Shown here: piece by piece, positions 1 through 5,954 of the stretch
How the letters are laid out: the number at the start of each line of letters is the position of its first letter
Position numbering within the stretch: position 1 is the first letter of the stretch
DNA from: an uncultured Rickettsiales bacterium
GTDB lineage: Bacteria > Pseudomonadota > Alphaproteobacteria > Rickettsiales > Deianiraeaceae
Length of the DNA stretch: 9,316 bases
Reading direction: 5' to 3'
NCBI GenBank assembly: GCA_946544555.1
Contig: CAMNMI010000033.1
Location: 1 to 9,316, forward strand
Translations under genes and position numbers: made by a program
Notes under the pieces: model-generated
Database searches by the model: none
What the model was told of the DNA's origin: nothing
The model's input: the letters and a program-made list of their open reading frames with translations, nothing else

Positions 1-75
1 AACTCCCATTGCAGCCCCTGCAAATGCTATTCCTAACAAACCAACTGCTAAATATTTCATTGCCTGTGCGTCCAT
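1..75 (-). CDS. atpE: ATP synthase F0 subunit c, N-terminal fragment (cut by window edge)
   Basis: The reverse strand from base 75 reads 25 uninterrupted codons beginning MDAQAMKYLAVGLLGIAFAG and running off the window. This matches the start of alphaproteobacterial F0 subunit c: a short polar N-terminus, a KY/KF pair, then the glycine/alanine-rich first transmembrane helix with the GAA-GV pattern. The protein forms the proton-driven membrane ring of ATP synthase. The second helix with the proton-binding carboxylate lies outside the window. The ATG at 75 is chosen because it gives the family's usual few residues before the helix; an in-frame ATG at 60 would remove them. No Shine-Dalgarno sequence is visible. 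The gene diverges from an EamA permease, so atpB is not directly upstream of it, unlike the common atpB-atpE order. The assignment rests on the N-terminus only. Confidence 0.8.
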   Translation of the reverse strand, partial: MDAQAMKYLAVGLLGIAFAGAAMGV

Positions 76-90
76 AGTTATATCATTGGC

Positions 91-119
91 GATAGATAAA
101 TAAACTTTTTTATTGTCAA
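91..119 (-). promoter_or_regulatory. candidate atpE promoter
   Basis: On the reverse strand a perfect -35 box TTGACA lies at 119-114, inside the 8-mer CTTGACAA. The -10 is weak: TCTATC at 96-91 with a 17-base spacer is the best at normal spacing. Start position and strength are therefore uncertain. Confidence 0.4.
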
Positions 120-152
120 GCACTTTTATTTTTTTACAAACGATAATACTTC

Positions 153-181
153 TTGACAAATACAATTTTCATTTATTCAAT
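153..181 (+). promoter_or_regulatory. candidate promoter of the first EamA permease gene
   Basis: TTGACA at 153-158, a 17-base spacer, then TTCAAT at 176-181 (four of six consensus bases). A start near 188 would leave a short leader before the ATG at 202. A weak AGG lies at 194-196. The -35 again sits in CTTGACAA, mirrored against the atpE box about 30 bases away. Confidence 0.5.
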
Positions 182-201
182 AATCAAGTTGATAGGTTTT
201 A

Positions 202-1197
202 ATGATACAATATCTTGTAGCTGCCTTTTTCAGCATTCTCGGGAACTGCCTTTGTGTTTATTTTGTTAATCATGGTTTGATTGTTTTAAAGGAAGGACAA
301 TCAATAATGGATGTATATTTTCACACAAATTGCATAAATTTAGTAAGTTTTACGATACTATTTTGGGTACAAAAGGCACAAGGAAAAGTAAAGTTTAGAG
401 CAATTGATACCTTCCGCGGTAAGAAAGAGATGGCACAGTTTTTGCTGTTCTTTTTTCCAGTTGTAGCATCTTGCTACAAGACCTACATGCTTGATTTTGT
501 GCCAATTACAACAATTACGATTTCAAGCATGGTTATACCGTTTACGGTTTGGCTTTTAGCAACATTTCTATTGCGCGAAGTATTCCGCAAAGCATATATT
601 AAATATAGCGTTTTGTCGCTTATAGGTTTCATCATTGTCAACGCAAGCAAATTGAGCAACGGCCAATGGTCGTTTGGATACATAAAATATCTACTGCTTT
701 ATATCATGCTTGTATCTGTTGGCCAAATTACATCAAGATATTACTGTCGCAAACGTGACCATGCTTTGCAAGCTGTCTTAGCAGAAATTTTTATATTCTT
801 CATATACGGTTCGTGCTTCTTAATTGCCCGCGGAACGTTCTCCATTGACCTACTAAAAAGTCCATTTGTTATAATTGTAGCATTGTGCTCGTTTGTTAGA
901 AATGTGTTAATTGTTAATGGCGTCAGACATGCTTCATCTGTGGTGGCACTGGAATTCTGCGGCTTCTCAAAACCAATATTTTCATTCATAATAATGTTCT
1001 TCCTTGTTGGAGAAATCCCTACCGTTCAAAAAGTAATTGGAATGGTTATAATTGGCATCGCAATAGTCCGATTTCATTCACTTGAAAGGAAATACAAGGC
1101 AGAGCGCAAAGCCATTGGAAAGAAGCTCTTTAACCCACAAACAGTCAAGGAAGTTCAAAAAGCGAACGAGGCAGGAGTAAAGAAACAATCTAAATAA
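202..1197 (+). CDS. EamA/DMT-family permease
   Basis: A 331-residue, strongly hydrophobic protein with about ten predicted membrane helices in two related halves, the layout of drug/metabolite transporters. Each half ends in the family pattern of a hydrophobic helix, a Glu after a short loop, then another helix. These are around 110-146 (Glu126 in LLREVFRK) and 257-290 (KPIFSF..., Glu271 in VGEIPT). A basic cytoplasmic tail follows from about 290. It should sit in the inner membrane and move a small metabolite. In obligate intracellular Rickettsiales some family members import host compounds such as S-adenosylmethionine, but nothing here fixes the substrate. The ATG at 202 has only a weak upstream AGG. 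The stop overlaps by 8 bases the stop end of a tiny opposing ORF. Family call firm, substrate unknown. Confidence 0.85.
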   Translation: MIQYLVAAFFSILGNCLCVYFVNHGLIVLKEGQSIMDVYFHTNCINLVSFTILFWVQKAQGKVKFRAIDTFRGKKEMAQFLLFFFPVVASCYKTYMLDFVPITTITISSMVIPFTVWLLATFLLREVFRKAYIKYSVLSLIGFIIVNASKLSNGQWSFGYIKYLLLYIMLVSVGQITSRYYCRKRDHALQAVLAEIFIFFIYGSCFLIARGTFSIDLLKSPFVIIVALCSFVRNVLIVNGVRHASSVVALEFCGFSKPIFSFIIMFFLVGEIPTVQKVIGMVIIGIAIVRFHSLERKYKAERKAIGKKLFNPQTVKEVQKANEAGVKKQSK

Positions 1198-1300
1198 GTG
1201 GCAAATAAATTCCAAGTCGTGGTCGTGGAACATGTCCGTTGCATGCTGTAAATACAGTGCAGAGCGAGATTATAAATAGCAGAAAAAGTTTATTTTTCAT
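1190..1300 (-). CDS. possible very small lipoprotein (36 residues)
   Basis: The reverse strand encodes 36 residues starting MKNKLFLLFIISLCTVFTAC and ending NGHVPRPRLGIYLPLI. The first part is a textbook lipoprotein signal: two lysines, a hydrophobic core, and VFTAC as lipobox with Cys20 as lipidation site, although Phe at -3 is not the preferred residue. The mature part is only 17 residues and rich in proline and arginine. A TATAAT box lies 5 bases before the ATG, and no Shine-Dalgarno sequence is seen. Small lipoproteins of this size include LptM/YifL-like partners of LPS export and VirB7 of type IV secretion. The similarity is too slight to choose. The ORF is short enough that chance cannot be excluded. 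It fills most of the gap between two plus-strand genes and converges on the permease gene. Confidence 0.4.
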   Translation of the reverse strand: MKNKLFLLFIISLCTVFTACNGHVPRPRLGIYLPLI

Positions 1301-1305
1301 ACGTT

Positions 1306-1335
1306 ATTATACATCTCATATTTTATATTCAACAA
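1306..1335 (-). promoter_or_regulatory. candidate promoter of the small lipoprotein ORF
   Basis: Reverse strand: TTGTTG at 1335-1330, an 18-base spacer and a perfect TATAAT at 1311-1306. The predicted start of transcription falls on the ATG at 1300, suggesting a leaderless message. Confidence 0.4.
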
Positions 1336-1345
1336 TTTATTAAAC

Positions 1346-1375
1346 TTGACAATTAAAATCTATCAAGAATTTGAT
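1346..1375 (+). promoter_or_regulatory. candidate promoter of the AGCS symporter gene
   Basis: Perfect TTGACA at 1346-1351 (within CTTGACAA), an 18-base spacer, and TTTGAT at 1370-1375 (four of six). Only 7 bases separate the -10 from the ATG at 1383, so transcription would start at or just before the start codon. Confidence 0.4.
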
Positions 1376-1382
1376 CTTCCTT

Positions 1383-2792
1383 ATGGAAATAATTAGTAAA
1401 GTATTAACTTACCTTGGAGATTTCCTTGGCAGTATCGTGTTTTTCAATGTGTTCTCTGTCTTTGGGGTTGAAGCTATCAATTTGCCATTATCATTGGCAT
1501 TCTTAACGTTCGGATTTATTTTCATGTGTTTCAAATTTAGATTTATACAATTTCGCTGGTTTGGCCACTGTTTAAGATGTGTATTCAAACCAACAAAGGA
1601 AGAGAAAAAGTCAAAAAATGACATCTCACCATTTAAAATATTATTGACTGCAATCGCAAGTTGCACTGGAATGAACGCAACAGCAGGAATGGTTTTTATG
1701 ATATATCTTGGAGGTCCTGGAACAGCACTCTGGGTGCCGGTGATTGCGCTGTTATGTATGCCATTCCGTTTTGCAGAAGTTTATCTTTCGCACAGCTACC
1801 GAACGGTCGGCAAAAAGGACTATGTCGGCGGCCCATTTGACTACATCAAAAAGGGGTTTGCAGAGCTCAAACATCCAAAACTTGGTAAGATTTTGTCAGT
1901 TTCTTACGCATGGATATTCCTTGGCTGCGGCATTTTAGGGCTTTCCATGTATGAAATGAACCAAAGTATGACTATTTTGTCGGAAAATTTCAATGTTGTA
2001 AATGATAACAGGACTGTCGTGTCGTTTGTTTTGACGCTTGTTTTGGCGTATATTCTTATCGGCGGAACACGCCGCGTAGCTAACTTTATGAGTATTGCAA
2101 TGCCTATTTTAGCGCTAACATTCTGGTTTATTGCCATCGCAATTATAGCTATTAACTATCAAAAAATCCCAGATACGTTGTTAATAATTTTCCATGATGC
2201 AATACATCCTAAGTCAATTGCTGGTGGTTTTGCGGCTTCGTTCTGTATGTCACTGAGAAAAGCTGCGCTTGCGCATGAAACAGGTCTTGGAACATCTGGC
2301 ATGGTGCACTCATCATCAATGCAGAAGGACTCAGTCAAGGAGGCCACCGGCGCAATGTTCACGCCTGTCATCAATGGTATTTTGATATGCTCGGTAAGTG
2401 CCTTTATCATCGTCGTGACCGGAGTTTATGAGAACCAAGATGTAATGAAAAATGGTGTTGTTGCACTGGCATATGCCTTCGGTCAGGTGAATAAACATCT
2501 GCCATACATATTGACTGCACTAACTTTGATGATGACAATTAACGTTATTGTTGGCTGGGGAAACTACTGCAACAAGTGCTCTGAATACCTCTTTGGACGT
2601 AGTAAAATTATGCATTTGTTTGTATTCTTGTTCCTAACATTTGCATTCATTGGCAGCTCAGTAACAGATTGTAATATCATTGTTAACATTCTTGATGCTG
2701 TAATGATGATACTTCCTTTCATCAATGTCTTTGCCATCCTATGTTTAAGCGGAATTGTTTGGAAGAAAATTAGGAATTATAAGTTTAAGTAA
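1383..2792 (+). CDS. AGCS-family sodium:alanine/glycine-type symporter
   Basis: A 469-residue polytopic protein of the alanine-or-glycine:cation symporter family, which imports small amino acids with Na+ through the inner membrane. Family landmarks are in order. Numbering from the upstream TTG, they are a hydrophobic N-terminus, the ASCTGMNATAGM helix (about 96-107, replacing the usual TGxGNIAG), GGPGTALW (114-121), FRFAEVYLSHSYR (132-144), and GGPFDYIKKG (153-162). Further on come the HETGLGTSG segment, matching the family's NEAGLGSA motif, and a run of C-terminal helices. Length is normal. The frame is open from a TTG at 1371, but the ATG at 1383 is preferred because it gives a typical N-terminus. 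No Shine-Dalgarno sequence is present, and the promoter suggests a leaderless message. It is not an operon with the permease upstream, since a separate promoter lies between them. Exact substrate unknown. Confidence 0.88.
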   Translation: MEIISKVLTYLGDFLGSIVFFNVFSVFGVEAINLPLSLAFLTFGFIFMCFKFRFIQFRWFGHCLRCVFKPTKEEKKSKNDISPFKILLTAIASCTGMNATAGMVFMIYLGGPGTALWVPVIALLCMPFRFAEVYLSHSYRTVGKKDYVGGPFDYIKKGFAELKHPKLGKILSVSYAWIFLGCGILGLSMYEMNQSMTILSENFNVVNDNRTVVSFVLTLVLAYILIGGTRRVANFMSIAMPILALTFWFIAIAIIAINYQKIPDTLLIIFHDAIHPKSIAGGFAASFCMSLRKAALAHETGLGTSGMVHSSSMQKDSVKEATGAMFTPVINGILICSVSAFIIVVTGVYENQDVMKNGVVALAYAFGQVNKHLPYILTALTLMMTINVIVGWGNYCNKCSEYLFGRSKIMHLFVFLFLTFAFIGSSVTDCNIIVNILDAVMMILPFINVFAILCLSGIVWKKIRNYKFK

Positions 2793-2840
2793 GAACACCT
2801 TATTTAAACTATAATCATTCATTTAATTAAGACAATAAAG

Positions 2841-3644
2841 TTAGAATGAATATCTTATTGAGACCCCAAAATTGTTGACCTGATGGTTGTAGTGCCCGAT
2901 GTGGCCGTTTGAATAGTGCTTCCATGTCAATTCGGTTATCATTCCATTGTCAAAGCGATGACCTATTGAAGCGGACACCGGGATGTTGAAATTTGTCATC
3001 CCATCCCATTTTTCATTCTTTCCATAGTGTTCGCTCTCTTTTGTTGAGGCATAGCTGACTTTTGTTGTCAACCATGACAGTCCAACTCCGCACGTTGCGT
3101 ATAAATCCTTTGTACCGACAACAAACTCTTGGATTAATTCAAAGCCAATTTGGCGATAGTTTCCCTTACCTTTTTGAATTGCCAATTGGTCGTGTCCGAG
3201 CAGAGAAAAGAGACCAACTGACGTCCTTCCGTTCACACCAAGCCACTGTTGTCCTGCGCTGTATTGAACTGCCACTGTACCAAGGCGAGCCTTATAGCCA
3301 CTGACAATAAACCTCGTCATGTCGTATCCAACCTGAAAACCAACTGCATGTCCGCCATTTTGGTCGTCTCCTGCAAATGCTGGATTGTAGTCAGGAAAAA
3401 TATATTTTTTGACAAAACTCTCGCTTTTTGATTTCTCTTTTTCCTTGTCGTATTCCTTCCTGTTTTTGAAAATCACTTCATCGCAGTGAATTGAACCATC
3501 TTTTTGAACAATAGCATTCTTACATATGTAATCATTGTTATCCATTTCGGCAAATGCTCTTCCTTCTGCCAAAGCAAAAGTAGCTAACATGAATAGTAAT
3601 TTTTTATCCAGAGATGAAAGCATGTGGATAGAATTAATATTCAT
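2841..3644 (-). CDS. PagL-like lipid A 3-O-deacylase (acyloxyacyl hydrolase family), outer membrane
   Basis: A 267-residue protein with a signal peptide (hydrophobic stretch about 15-31, likely cleavage after AFA at 32). A charged Lys/Glu linker follows at about 60-80, then alternating beta-barrel strands ending in the aromatic residue Phe267. The C-terminal HYSNG (His243, Ser245, Asn246) matches the PagL active-site motif HxSN; PagL removes the 3-linked acyl chain of lipid A in the outer leaflet. Asn253 matches the conserved Asn downstream. The Glu that completes the PagL triad 12 residues after Ser is Asn257 here. With the extra N-terminal linker the protein is clearly longer than Pseudomonas PagL. 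The gene starts 9 bases after the stop of the upstream EamA permease and is probably co-transcribed with it. A second ATG at codon 8 would also give a usable signal peptide. Family call good; activity unproven. Confidence 0.75.
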   Translation of the reverse strand: MNINSIHMLSSLDKKLLFMLATFALAEGRAFAEMDNNDYICKNAIVQKDGSIHCDEVIFKNRKEYDKEKEKSKSESFVKKYIFPDYNPAFAGDDQNGGHAVGFQVGYDMTRFIVSGYKARLGTVAVQYSAGQQWLGVNGRTSVGLFSLLGHDQLAIQKGKGNYRQIGFELIQEFVVGTKDLYATCGVGLSWLTTKVSYASTKESEHYGKNEKWDGMTNFNIPVSASIGHRFDNGMITELTWKHYSNGHIGHYNHQVNNFGVSIRYSF

Positions 3645-3653
3645 TTTTTATTT

Positions 3654-4559
3654 TCAATTATTCTGTTTTTTTCTTGAATAAACCACACTGCCAACATTTG
3701 CAAACAGTATTATAGCAGCTCCGATGACCTGATGCGACAGGACTTGCTCTTTCAAAACCAGATAGCTCAATGCCATGGAGATGAATATGCGCGTAAATCT
3801 TATTGGTTGCAACAGCGAACAGTCAGTCATTTTGTAGGCAGTATAGACAGCAAAGCACTCCATCATGTCAAATAGCGCAACGACAAACGCACCTTCAAGG
3901 TTTTGCAGTGAGAACTCAGCCATTTTGCATCCTGACATACCGTATCCAAGCACGGAGAGCACCACTGCATTTGTGAAAACTGCATATACGACAGGTCTGC
4001 ATTCGGAGTATTTTTTCTGCAATATCAGGCCAAGAGGTATGACGAAAGCATCGGCCAAAAGGAATAAATATCCAGCATTGAAGCCAGCAAAACTAACCTC
4101 TTTGTATATCGTGAAGAATACACCAAAAAGACACATCACAAGGAACGCAGCATTGACTTTGTTGAACTTTTTCTCCTTCAAAAGCACACGGCCGAGGAGT
4201 ATTATCCACAGTGGCACAAGCAGCATTATGAGTGTTCCGGTGTTGACTGGCACTGATTTTAGTCCTCTGTGGAAGAGCAACATGTCAGATGAGTAAAGTC
4301 CGGCAAGCAGTAGAACAATTTTGAGATTTTTTGTGAAATGACGCAAATATTTTAGGCAGAACGGCAAGAGTAGGGCGATTTCCACAAGGCGCGCCTGTGT
4401 CATGAGTTCATACAGTTCAATATTGAGTTTGTGCTGATAATATTTGATGAATACACCTTGTGCAACATTCCCGACACTGTTGAAGAAGTAGATTATTGCT
4501 GCTAAGGTAAAGCCCTTTTTCAAGGCGACATTTGAAAACATTTTTTCTAACAAATTCAT
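3654..4559 (-). CDS. EamA/DMT-family permease
   Basis: A 301-residue inner-membrane protein with about ten predicted helices in two repeats. Repeat one carries the typical SVPVNTGTL helix start, then LLKEKKFNKV with Glu129. Repeat two carries QPIRFTRIFISMALSYLVLK followed by Glu271 and a terminal glycine-containing helix. These are classic drug/metabolite transporter features. It is more canonical than the permease at the left of the window and not obviously a recent duplicate of it. The ATG at 4559 has no Shine-Dalgarno sequence, only A/T-rich leader. It is the first gene of a probable two-gene operon with the PagL-like gene 9 bases downstream. The leader contains a 20-bp palindrome. Substrate unknown; metabolite import from a host is a reasonable inference for this kind of organism. 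Confidence 0.85.
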   Translation of the reverse strand: MNLLEKMFSNVALKKGFTLAAIIYFFNSVGNVAQGVFIKYYQHKLNIELYELMTQARLVEIALLLPFCLKYLRHFTKNLKIVLLLAGLYSSDMLLFHRGLKSVPVNTGTLIMLLVPLWIILLGRVLLKEKKFNKVNAAFLVMCLFGVFFTIYKEVSFAGFNAGYLFLLADAFVIPLGLILQKKYSECRPVVYAVFTNAVVLSVLGYGMSGCKMAEFSLQNLEGAFVVALFDMMECFAVYTAYKMTDCSLLQPIRFTRIFISMALSYLVLKEQVLSHQVIGAAIILFANVGSVVYSRKKQNN

Positions 4560-4623
4560 AAAAATAAAACTAAAACTTGGGAAATTTAAAATTTTTGCTA
4601 AAATTTTGAAAACCAGTGAAATG

Positions 4624-4643
4624 GGATTTACCGCAGTAAATCC
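4624..4643. promoter_or_regulatory. 20-bp perfect inverted repeat (possible operator or leader hairpin)
   Basis: GGATTTAC at 4624-4631 and its exact complement GTAAATCC at 4636-4643 are separated by CGCA. No T-run follows on either strand, so it does not look like an intrinsic terminator. It lies about 65 bases before the start codon of the leftward permease gene. It may be a repressor site or an RNA hairpin in that gene's leader. Function is inferred from position only. Confidence 0.45.
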
Positions 4644-4700
4644 GTGATTGTTATTGTAATAATTTGTGTAATGCAGTTAATTCTATAGTGTGAACCAAAA

Positions 4701-4729
4701 TTGCAAGACATAAACGAGCTATTGTTAAT
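4701..4729 (+). promoter_or_regulatory. candidate rluC promoter
   Basis: TTGCAA at 4701-4706, a 17-base spacer and GTTAAT at 4724-4729 (four of six). If used, the rluC message would have a leader of about 160 bases that includes the whole first GC-rich repeat. No better box lies between the repeat and the ATG. Confidence 0.3.
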
Positions 4730-4748
4730 AATTGAAGTTAATTGTCAA
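4721..4748 (-). promoter_or_regulatory. candidate promoter of the eamA-pagL operon
   Basis: Reverse strand: perfect TTGACA at 4748-4743 inside CTTGACAA, a 16-base spacer and AACAAT at 4726-4721 (four of six). The leader would be about 155 bases and include the 20-bp palindrome. It overlaps the candidate rluC promoter on the other strand. Confidence 0.3.
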
Positions 4749-4760
4749 GAGGTTATTTAT

Positions 4761-4843
4761 TGTTGCGCGGCGCGGAGCGCGTTTGGCCGACGAGGTACGA
4801 GGCGCAGCCAAACGGCGAGGGCGTGGCCTCGGGCAGCGCAACA
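4761..4843. repeat. GC-rich folded repeat, short copy
   Basis: An 83-base GC-rich island in AT-rich surroundings. The ends TGTTGCGC (4761-4768) and GCGCAACA (4836-4843) are perfect complements. Inside are three more stems: CGCG/CGCG (4771-4774 with 4778-4781), TTTGGC/GCCAAA (4782-4787 with 4807-4812) and CGAGG/CCTCG (4816-4820 with 4827-4831). A cloverleaf-like fold results. A longer copy in the same orientation lies at 5799-5907. The two are nearly identical except for the tip of the middle arm and one base in its stem. No target-site duplication is evident. It ends 55 bases before the rluC start codon. It resembles in concept the palindromic repeats scattered in Rickettsiales genomes, but I do not recognise the family. 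Confidence 0.85.
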
Positions 4844-4898
4844 TAAAAAAATAATACAGCAAACTTGATTTTTAATACGCACAAAAATCATTGACACG

Positions 4899-5792
4899 AT
4901 GAAAATCAACATTGATAAGGACTACATTGGACGCCGAATTGACAAGCTTTTGCGGGATAGGTATGGCCTATTGCAGAGCAAAATTTGCGTTCTTGCAAAG
5001 CAGAAAAAAATTTTGGTGAACGGTGAAAATGTCAAGTTTGATTATCGTATCAAAAAGAATGACAAAATTGATGTGCTGGATGAGGTGAGAGAGATCAAAA
5101 AAAAGGACAACGAGACAACTAAAAAAGAGCTTCCAAAGGAGATGATTTTCAAGTTGAAAAATGCAATTATTTTTGAAAATGATGACATTTTGGCAATCAA
5201 TAAACCATATGGTTTGAGCGTGCAGGGTGGCACTGGCGTGAAGCACTGTTTAGAGGACTATTTCCACATTTTGAGCGACAAAAAACTGCGAATTGTTCAC
5301 CGAATTGACAAGGATACAAGCGGAATTTTGTTGCTTGCAAAAAATGTCGCAACGGCCGCAAAGTTGACTGAAATGTTCAAAAAAAGAGAGATACACAAGC
5401 GGTATTTAGCGGTTTTGTCTGGTATTCCCATGAGAATGAAGGGAACGATTAAAACCTACATTTTTCAGTCAAAAGAGGACAACATTGCCTACAACGCGCG
5501 CAACGGTGAAGAACGAATGAACGGAAAGCAAGCGATTACGAAGTATAATGTTATCCGTGTGAATAAGGAGAAAAATCTGTCTCTGGTTGAGTTTTTTCCG
5601 CTGACTGGTCGTAAGCACCAAATTCGCCTGCATGCGCAGAATATAAAGTGTCCGATTGTTGGTGATGAGAAGTATGCATTTGAGAAGAAAAAAAATCAAA
5701 AGTTGCAGCTTTTTGCAATTGAGCTCGATGCTTCGCCACTGTGTAAATTGGCTCTTGAAGAGAAGGATTTTCCTACGATGATAAAGGTGTGA
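4899..5792 (+). CDS. rluC: 23S rRNA pseudouridine synthase, RluC/RluD family
   Basis: A 297-residue protein of usual family length. Residues about 10-60 form an S4-like RNA-binding domain (GRRIDKLLRD..., KKILVNGENV). A lysine-rich linker follows, then the RluA-type catalytic domain. Landmarks are NKPYGLSVQGG (about 101-111), HRIDKDTSG (134-142) with Asp137 as the catalytic aspartate, and GRKHQIRLHAQ followed by PIVGDEKY near the C-terminus. The enzyme isomerises specific uridines in 23S rRNA during ribosome assembly. The N-terminal S4 domain with catalytic domain fits RluC best; RluD cannot be excluded without alignment. The ATG at 4899 lacks a Shine-Dalgarno sequence. A-runs at about 5097-5104 and 5687-5694 lie inside the gene, but the frame is intact. 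The gene is bracketed by two copies of a GC-rich repeat, the second beginning six bases after the stop. Confidence 0.9.
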   Translation: MKINIDKDYIGRRIDKLLRDRYGLLQSKICVLAKQKKILVNGENVKFDYRIKKNDKIDVLDEVREIKKKDNETTKKELPKEMIFKLKNAIIFENDDILAINKPYGLSVQGGTGVKHCLEDYFHILSDKKLRIVHRIDKDTSGILLLAKNVATAAKLTEMFKKREIHKRYLAVLSGIPMRMKGTIKTYIFQSKEDNIAYNARNGEERMNGKQAITKYNVIRVNKEKNLSLVEFFPLTGRKHQIRLHAQNIKCPIVGDEKYAFEKKKNQKLQLFAIELDASPLCKLALEEKDFPTMIKV

Positions 5793-5798
5793 TTTAGG

Positions 5799-5907
5799 GT
5801 TGCGCGGCGCGGAGCGCGTTTGGCCGACGAGCGGAGCCCGAGCGCAGCGAGGGCGGATTAAGCGAGGCGCAGCCAAATGGCGAGGGCGTGGCCTCGGGCA
5901 GCGCAAC
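5799..5907. repeat. GC-rich folded repeat, long copy
   Basis: A 109-base copy in the same orientation as the one at 4761-4843. Closing stem GTTGCGC/GCGCAAC (5799-5805 with 5901-5907). Arms: CGCG/CGCG (5808-5811 with 5815-5818), TTTGGC/GCCAAA (5819-5824 with 5872-5877) and CGAGG/CCTCG (5881-5885 with 5892-5896). In place of GTAC in the short copy it has 32 bases in the middle arm, containing a further GCCC/GGGC stem (5836-5839 with 5851-5854). It starts six bases after the rluC stop and ends 14 bases before the virB3 -35 box. It could act as an RNA hairpin ending rluC transcription, although there is no immediate T-run, or simply be a dispersed repeat. Confidence 0.85.
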
Positions 5908-5921
5908 ACGAAATTTTTCAT

Positions 5922-5949
5922 TTGCAAACCTAAATTGATTTGTTATAAT
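5922..5949 (+). promoter_or_regulatory. virB3 promoter
   Basis: TTGCAA at 5922-5927, a 16-base spacer and a perfect TATAAT at 5944-5949. The start codon follows after only 5 bases, pointing to a leaderless message. The AGG at 5951-5953 is too close to the ATG to act as a ribosome binding site. Layout is the same as for the outer-membrane protein gene at 7672. Confidence 0.6.
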
Positions 5950-5954
5950 GAGGC

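Larger units (their letters stand above)
4560..4760. other. intergenic regulatory region between eamA-pagL and rluC
   Basis: About 200 bases with no credible ORF or RNA gene before the GC-rich repeat begins. It holds the AT-rich leader of the leftward operon, including two AAAATTTT words at 4588-4595 and 4600-4607. It also holds a perfect 8-4-8 palindrome at 4624-4643 and candidate promoters pointing both ways between 4701 and 4749. From 4844 to 4898, beyond the repeat, I see only AT-rich leader of rluC without a Shine-Dalgarno sequence. Confidence 0.6.

Noticed and set aside
2793..2840. Bidirectional terminator between AGCS and pagL-like genes
   Set aside because: Only a poor AT-only inverted repeat with mismatches; not strong enough to call.
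3865..4296. Plus-strand 143-residue ORF inside the second permease gene
   Set aside because: Antisense shadow with no recognisable domain, while the minus strand encodes a clear EamA protein.
4624..4643. Intrinsic terminator
   Set aside because: Good stem but no T-run after it on either strand.
4761..4843. tRNA gene suggested by the cloverleaf-like fold of about 80 bases
   Set aside because: No TpsiC-loop or D-loop consensus and no normal anticodon arm, and the middle arm changes length between copies.
4761..5907. CRISPR array or composite transposon
   Set aside because: Only two copies about 1 kb apart with a normal gene between them, no spacer regularity, no transposase and no target-site duplication.
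5469..5927. Reverse ORFs of 152 and 60 residues across the rluC end and the long repeat
   Set aside because: They lie antisense to a well-supported rluC and their Pro/Arg-rich parts are simply the GC-rich repeat read through.
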